A DNA stretch of 64,000 nt from contig NZ_JAVBXS010000013.1 in the NCBI RefSeq assembly GCF_030824435.1, forward strand, positions 1-64,000, given 5' to 3'. Within the stretch, counting starts at the first letter, position 1. Every line of letters starts with the position of its first letter. The stretch comes from Rheinheimera sp. (GTDB taxonomy: Bacteria; Pseudomonadota; Gammaproteobacteria; Enterobacterales; Alteromonadaceae). Under the pieces are notes generated by a model. It was not told the DNA's origin and searched no databases. It worked only from the letters and a program-made list of their open reading frames with translations. Positions 60,171 through 64,000 of the stretch are shown here, in pieces. Made by a program: the position numbers and the translations under genes.

Positions 60171-60664
60171 GATGCTGTTACCAAGTGCATTGCCAATTGC
60201 GTGCAGTAGGTAGGGTCGTCATACCAACATTTGCAACCAAGATTCACCGGTTTTAAACGGTGTGCATCCGTCGTACTGATACTTTATATATTGATCTTCA
60301 ACTAAAAACTGAGCTGAATAATGCACGTATTTTTAACCTGTTGGCAATGTTTTAATGTTTCGAAAATTTCGAGAGCTGCGGTTCATTCTGTCTCAGCAAT
60401 GTCCGCTTTACGGTCAAAGCGGACGTTAACTGCAACGCAAACTCATGGCAACTCCTGGCACAAAGCCACTTTTCGACGAAGTGGTACTTTGCATGAACGT
60501 CGTGGTGTGATTCACCTGCAACAGGTGGTAAGGACAGGTTGCAATGAGGTGGGAAATTAACTGCAAATACCCATTGGATGCACTGATGCTAATTCTTCAT
60601 ATTTGCTAGCCCGATAAAAAAATACCCCGCTAATGCGGGGTATTTTTAATCAAAACTCGCGGGC
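60171..60664. other. Hairpin-rich non-coding stretch
   Basis: 494 bp between the toxin-like fragment and the receptor gene. It contains an in-frame remnant of the toxin ORF (60219-60326), then three hairpins: GTCCGCTTT / AAAGCGGAC (60401-60424), CCACTT / AAGTGG (60469-60487) and CACCTG / CAGGTG (60512-60526), and the receptor terminator. The 79-codon plus-strand ORF here is not credible. Confidence 0.5.
60618..60647 (-). terminator. Terminator of the TonB receptor gene
   Basis: AAAAATACCCCGC, loop TAAT, GCGGGGTATTTTT; 13-bp perfect symmetrical stem, 17 bases beyond the stop. Confidence 0.92.
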
Positions 60665-63103
60665 TTAAAACTGGTAACGTAAACCCAATGAGGCAGTACG
60701 GCCATTAATAGTGCGGGCACGGATAATACCGTTGGCCGGCACTGAACCCTCTTCTGCTTCTGTTAAACCAACTTTGTCAAAGAGGTTATTAATATTCACT
60801 GACAGATCAAGGTTTTGCGCCAGATTGTAACTGGCAAAAGCATTGACCTGCGCATAACCGCTGAACTTGAGATCGTTATTATCCTGCGCATAAGCGTCAC
60901 TGGTGCCAATAATACTGAAACCCAACTGCGTTTTTTCCAGATAATAACGGGCCAGCAGGCTATACAACAGATCCGCCTGACGCCGTGGTTTATTGCCGAC
61001 CAGTTCAGGGCTCAACGCATCTTTACTGATTTCGGCATCGGTCAGCGTCACTGAGCCACGAAGTTCCAAATCCCCCAGGCGGTAGCTGCTTTCCAGCTCC
61101 AGGCCCTGCGCCTGATAAACCCGGTCAAAAAAGCGCTGGCTGGTTGCTTCAAAATTCTGCTCTTCGGTTTCGGCGTAAAATGCCGTCGCAAACAGATTTA
61201 AATCACCATGACGGCTTTTACTACCAAATTCATACTGTGTCACTTTATCAACAGCGTCCTCTCTGGCCACGCTGCCATCGGCATTCACCTTGCCGAATAA
61301 CAAACGGTCAGCATTGGCCCGGCCACCTTGACTGATGCGGGCAAACAGCGCCCAGTCTGTTTTAAGCTGATAGTTGGCGCCGGCAGAATAAGAGTTATAA
61401 CCCCAGCTATAGTTAACCAGGTTTGGCTGGGCCAGATTAATACCAGATACACTTTGCTCAACCTGGCTGATTAAACCGTCATTATTCATATCACGTGTAC
61501 TTTGTGCGGCACCGGCATAAGTACCGGACGCATCACCATTATCACGACGCACACTGGCATCCAGTGACAAGCTGCCAAAGGCCCAGCTTACACCGGCATA
61601 AGGCGCTTTAATGCTGTAGCTGGTGTCGTAATTACGCTGACAACAATTGCCCCAATAAGGCACCCCATAAGCCAGTAAACCTTGTTCTGAAAAAGCAGTG
61701 CCATCGGCAGCAGTCACGTTCAGCAGCTCAGCATTGTCCCCTTTGAGTGCCATCAGATAACTGTTCCACAACCAGGACATACTGATGTTCTGGTCGGCAA
61801 CGTAATAACCAAGATTCACATCCACATCACCAAAGCTGCGGGACAATTTCAGATCATTGACGATGGAGCCAAAGTCATTGAGCTCAACATCAAAACTATG
61901 AATACGCATGGCGTTTTTTGCGTTATAGGCCTGACCGGCATTTGGCCCCACTGCGTAGCTCAGCGCTGCACCACTGCCTGCAATACTGTTTGCCATTTGT
62001 TGACTATCGCCAACTTCGGCCGGGAACAGGGTGATAAAATTGCCGCTGATATCACTTAAACGAAAGCGGTTTTCCATGGTCCAGCCTTCAGGCAAGTCAA
62101 ACACAGCTTCAGCACCAACACTGTTTACCTGTGGGTTCATGCCGTCACGCAAATCGCCGCGGGAAATTTGATTATCGCCGTTAAGGCGCACAGTTTGCGT
62201 TAAATAAGCTGACTGCAAAGTGTCACGCTGTGCATCAAAACCGGCAACTGAGCTGCCATCCGCCAGCATCGGCATCGGCATATAACTGGCGGCTTTGTCG
62301 TTCAGGTGTTTCAGATATAACCGCACATAACCGCTGTCAAATTCCCGGGTCAGGTTGGCTTTGAGCTGATAACCACTTTCGCCCTGATAACCCGGATCCC
62401 GCACACCTTCGCCCTGCCGGACAAAACCACCAATATGAAAGCGGGTCTCTGCATTGAGGTCACCGCCATATTCAAAGTCGGTGCGCAAAGTGTCGTAATT
62501 CAGGCCGTTGGTGAAGGCAATACTGCCACCTTCGTTTTCGCCGGTTTTACTGACAAAGTTAATAATACCGCCAGGTGAATTGCTGGCAGCTGTGCTGGCG
62601 GAGCCACCCCGGATCACATCTAAACGGGCTAAGCTGGCGTCAGCGCGCAAAAAGATATCGGCATTACCAAAGGCGATATCGCCAAACTGCAGTACCGGCA
62701 AACCATCTTCCTGCAGTGCTAAAAACTTGGCACCGCCCGATGCAACCGGCAAACCGCGTACGGCAATATTGGCATTGCCTTCACCGCCGGTTGATTCACT
62801 GCGAACGCCTGGTAACATGCGGAATATCTCCGCTGTGCTGCGTGGGGTTGCCACTTCAATATCAGTGGGCGTTAAAGTACTGACCGAGACACTCGATTGC
62901 ATCACTGTTTGTTTACGTGCAACAGCGCCTGTTACCACAATACGCTCAAAATCAAGGCCTTTACTGGCTGCAGCTTCAGACTGTGTTTTGCTGTCAGCAG
63001 CCTGTGTCTTTGACTCATTCTGCTGTGCCTGTGCATAACCACTGCCCAGGGCCAGGCTGACCGCCAGCGCAAGATAAGCAGGTTTTATCTGTTGTTTTTT
63101 CAT
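60665..63103 (-). CDS. TonB-dependent outer membrane receptor
   Basis: 812 residues. Signal peptide MKKQQIKPAYLALAVSLALG with cleavage near AQA, then a Q/K/S/A-rich linker. TonB box-like FERIVVTG, plug with STAEIFRMLPGVRSESTGGE, NANIAVRGLPVASGGAKF and LDVIRGGSASTAASNSPGG, a barrel, and the terminal ASLGLRYQF. Ligand is not identified. Upstream lie a LacI-type palindrome and an MFS transporter gene, which suggests a carbohydrate; iron chelates are not excluded. Confidence 0.9.
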   Translation of the reverse strand: MKKQQIKPAYLALAVSLALGSGYAQAQQNESKTQAADSKTQSEAAASKGLDFERIVVTGAVARKQTVMQSSVSVSTLTPTDIEVATPRSTAEIFRMLPGVRSESTGGEGNANIAVRGLPVASGGAKFLALQEDGLPVLQFGDIAFGNADIFLRADASLARLDVIRGGSASTAASNSPGGIINFVSKTGENEGGSIAFTNGLNYDTLRTDFEYGGDLNAETRFHIGGFVRQGEGVRDPGYQGESGYQLKANLTREFDSGYVRLYLKHLNDKAASYMPMPMLADGSSVAGFDAQRDTLQSAYLTQTVRLNGDNQISRGDLRDGMNPQVNSVGAEAVFDLPEGWTMENRFRLSDISGNFITLFPAEVGDSQQMANSIAGSGAALSYAVGPNAGQAYNAKNAMRIHSFDVELNDFGSIVNDLKLSRSFGDVDVNLGYYVADQNISMSWLWNSYLMALKGDNAELLNVTAADGTAFSEQGLLAYGVPYWGNCCQRNYDTSYSIKAPYAGVSWAFGSLSLDASVRRDNGDASGTYAGAAQSTRDMNNDGLISQVEQSVSGINLAQPNLVNYSWGYNSYSAGANYQLKTDWALFARISQGGRANADRLLFGKVNADGSVAREDAVDKVTQYEFGSKSRHGDLNLFATAFYAETEEQNFEATSQRFFDRVYQAQGLELESSYRLGDLELRGSVTLTDAEISKDALSPELVGNKPRRQADLLYSLLARYYLEKTQLGFSIIGTSDAYAQDNNDLKFSGYAQVNAFASYNLAQNLDLSVNINNLFDKVGLTEAEEGSVPANGIIRARTINGRTASLGLRYQF

Positions 63104-63161
63104 CGTCTAGCTCCCGTGTTGATTGTGCTATCTCTTTGACTGGACAGCTCTTTTATTAAAA

Positions 63162-63177
63162 ACTTAATCGTTTAAGT
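63162..63177. promoter_or_regulatory. LacI-type operator candidate
   Basis: ACTTAATCGTTTAAGT, a 16-bp near-perfect palindrome centred on CG, 59 bp before the receptor start. A central CG pair is characteristic of LacI-family operators. No LacI gene in the window. Confidence 0.45.
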
Positions 63178-63219
63178 GTATTAAGCCAACAAAATCGAGG
63201 TAAGTGATCATCTTAGGTT

Positions 63220-64000
63220 TTAGGTATCACTTGATGATGGCCGGCGATAACCAAGCCGCTGTTTGGCCGGTTGTGCCAGATAGTTGTAAAGCATGGCTGC
63301 TGCAAGCAATGCCGAAAAAACAGTGGCAAGATAAAAACCGGCACTGACATCTGCCGCTAAATCTCCGATAAGCGCCATCAGCGCAGGTGCCAGCGCGGCT
63401 GATAAGGCAGTAAATGCCAGGATCAAACCGGCTACAGCACCGTGTTGCTGCCGGCCAAAACAGCTGATGCCTTTGGAGTTTAAAGTTGGGTAAATCATTG
63501 ACATAAAAAGACCAGACAGCGGCATTAACCAGAGCGCAACTGCTTTGCCACCGAGCATACTGAAGAAAAAACAAGCAAAAATGGCGACTGTGCAAATTGC
63601 CATCACACTGCTCCAGCAAAAATGTTGCAGGATAACTCCGGCGACAAAACGTCCGGCGGCACGAAGAATAAAAAACAAGGTAATTGCATGCGCCGCAACA
63701 ACAGCAAAACTGCCTTGATAATCGGCCAGCAAAGTCGGCAACCAGACAAAAATAGCCACTTCACAGCCCACATAAAGTGCAATGGCCAGGGAAAAACCCA
63801 AAGCGTAGCGATCTTTTAACAAAGCCAGTGATTGGCGCAGCGAGACCTGTTCGGCCGCAGGCTGATAAGGCGGGTAAGGTAACCTGGCAGCCATAATCAC
63901 CAGCACTGTACACAACAAACCGGCGACCAAATATAACTGCTTCCAGTGCACTGAAGCGGCAATCATCACAGTCACTAATGCAGGACCAGCAATAGCGCCG
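63220..64000 (-). CDS. MFS transporter, C-terminal part (runs off the window)
   Basis: The frame is open to the last base, so the N-terminus is missing; at least 259 residues are visible. Seven or so hydrophobic segments (LYLVAGLLCTVLVIMAA, ALYVGCEVAIFVWLPTLLA, ALWLMPLSGLFMSMIYPTL, AGLILAFTALSAALAPALM). The pattern GLFMSMIYPTLNSKGI and EVAIFVWLP resembles the FucP-like sugar:proton symporters of MFS. It lies 116 bp upstream of the TonB receptor gene on the same strand and may feed the same substrate into the cytoplasm. Confidence 0.8.
   Translation of the reverse strand, partial: GAIAGPALVTVMIAASVHWKQLYLVAGLLCTVLVIMAARLPYPPYQPAAEQVSLRQSLALLKDRYALGFSLAIALYVGCEVAIFVWLPTLLADYQGSFAVVAAHAITLFFILRAAGRFVAGVILQHFCWSSVMAICTVAIFACFFFSMLGGKAVALWLMPLSGLFMSMIYPTLNSKGISCFGRQQHGAVAGLILAFTALSAALAPALMALIGDLAADVSAGFYLATVFSALLAAAMLYNYLAQPAKQRLGYRRPSSSDT

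Noticed and set aside
60321-60560. 79-codon plus-strand ORF in the hairpin-rich gap
   Set aside because: It spans two hairpins, has no ribosome binding site and no protein-like pattern.
60365-60560. Possible integron attC site in the hairpin-rich gap
   Set aside because: Paired GTT/AAC core sites of an attC were not found in the right order; no integrase or cassette array nearby.

Overview
The window reads as a chromosomal segment of a marine or freshwater gammaproteobacterium of the Alteromonadales/Chromatiales type. A Rheinheimera- or Alishewanella-like genus is my best guess. This rests on the HexR-controlled zwf-pgl-edd-glk-eda operon with divergent hexR and pykA, the fabA/rmf/DUF3466/uup/rlmL neighbourhood, the ast arginine genes, GlyGly-CTERM and PEP-CTERM-like tails, and many TonB-dependent receptors. 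No rRNA, CRISPR array, phage or intact insertion sequence was seen.

Layout. 0.2-3.3 kb: secreted M9 collagenase ending in a dockerin-like EF-hand pair, followed by a cohesin-like surface protein. 3.4-10.7 kb (minus): an ECF sigma factor and RskA-type anti-sigma, then DUF4331 protein, cadherin-like lipoprotein, TPR protein, a HupE/UreJ soluble domain without its membrane half, and a TonB receptor. 11-19 kb: coiled-coil protein, NAD-malic enzyme, Lrp regulator divergent from astC-astA-astD, and a DUF1338 dioxygenase. 19-31 kb: housekeeping and accessory genes (M23 peptidase, dienelactone hydrolase, MBL hydrolase, two chemoreceptors, cyclophilin, Dps, LURP-one protein, YbiT, EamA exporter). 31-43 kb: MocR regulator, the Entner-Doudoroff operon, hexR, pykA, a second EamA exporter and pfkA. 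43-57.7 kb: LytTR two-component pair, Mpo1-like protein, thioesterase, HinT, M61 peptidase, fused pterin synthase, fabA, rmf, GlyGly-CTERM DUF3466 protein, uup, thioredoxin-like protein and rlmL.

57.9-60.6 kb is the accessory part. Two identical initiator tRNA genes are followed by a decayed copy of the tRNA 3' end plus its terminator, a REP/RAYT-type inverted repeat, a 5'-truncated toxin-like ORF translationally coupled to a small membrane protein, and about 0.5 kb of hairpin-rich non-coding DNA. 60.6-64 kb: a TonB receptor preceded by a LacI-type palindrome and an MFS transporter cut by the window end.

The most unusual items are the collagenase/cohesin pair, the ECF operon with the stand-alone HupE domain, and the truncated toxin/candidate immunity module beside the tRNA tandem. 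Functions of these three are inferred, not shown. Start codons were chosen by ribosome binding sites and signal peptides, so several genes are shorter than their longest open frame.
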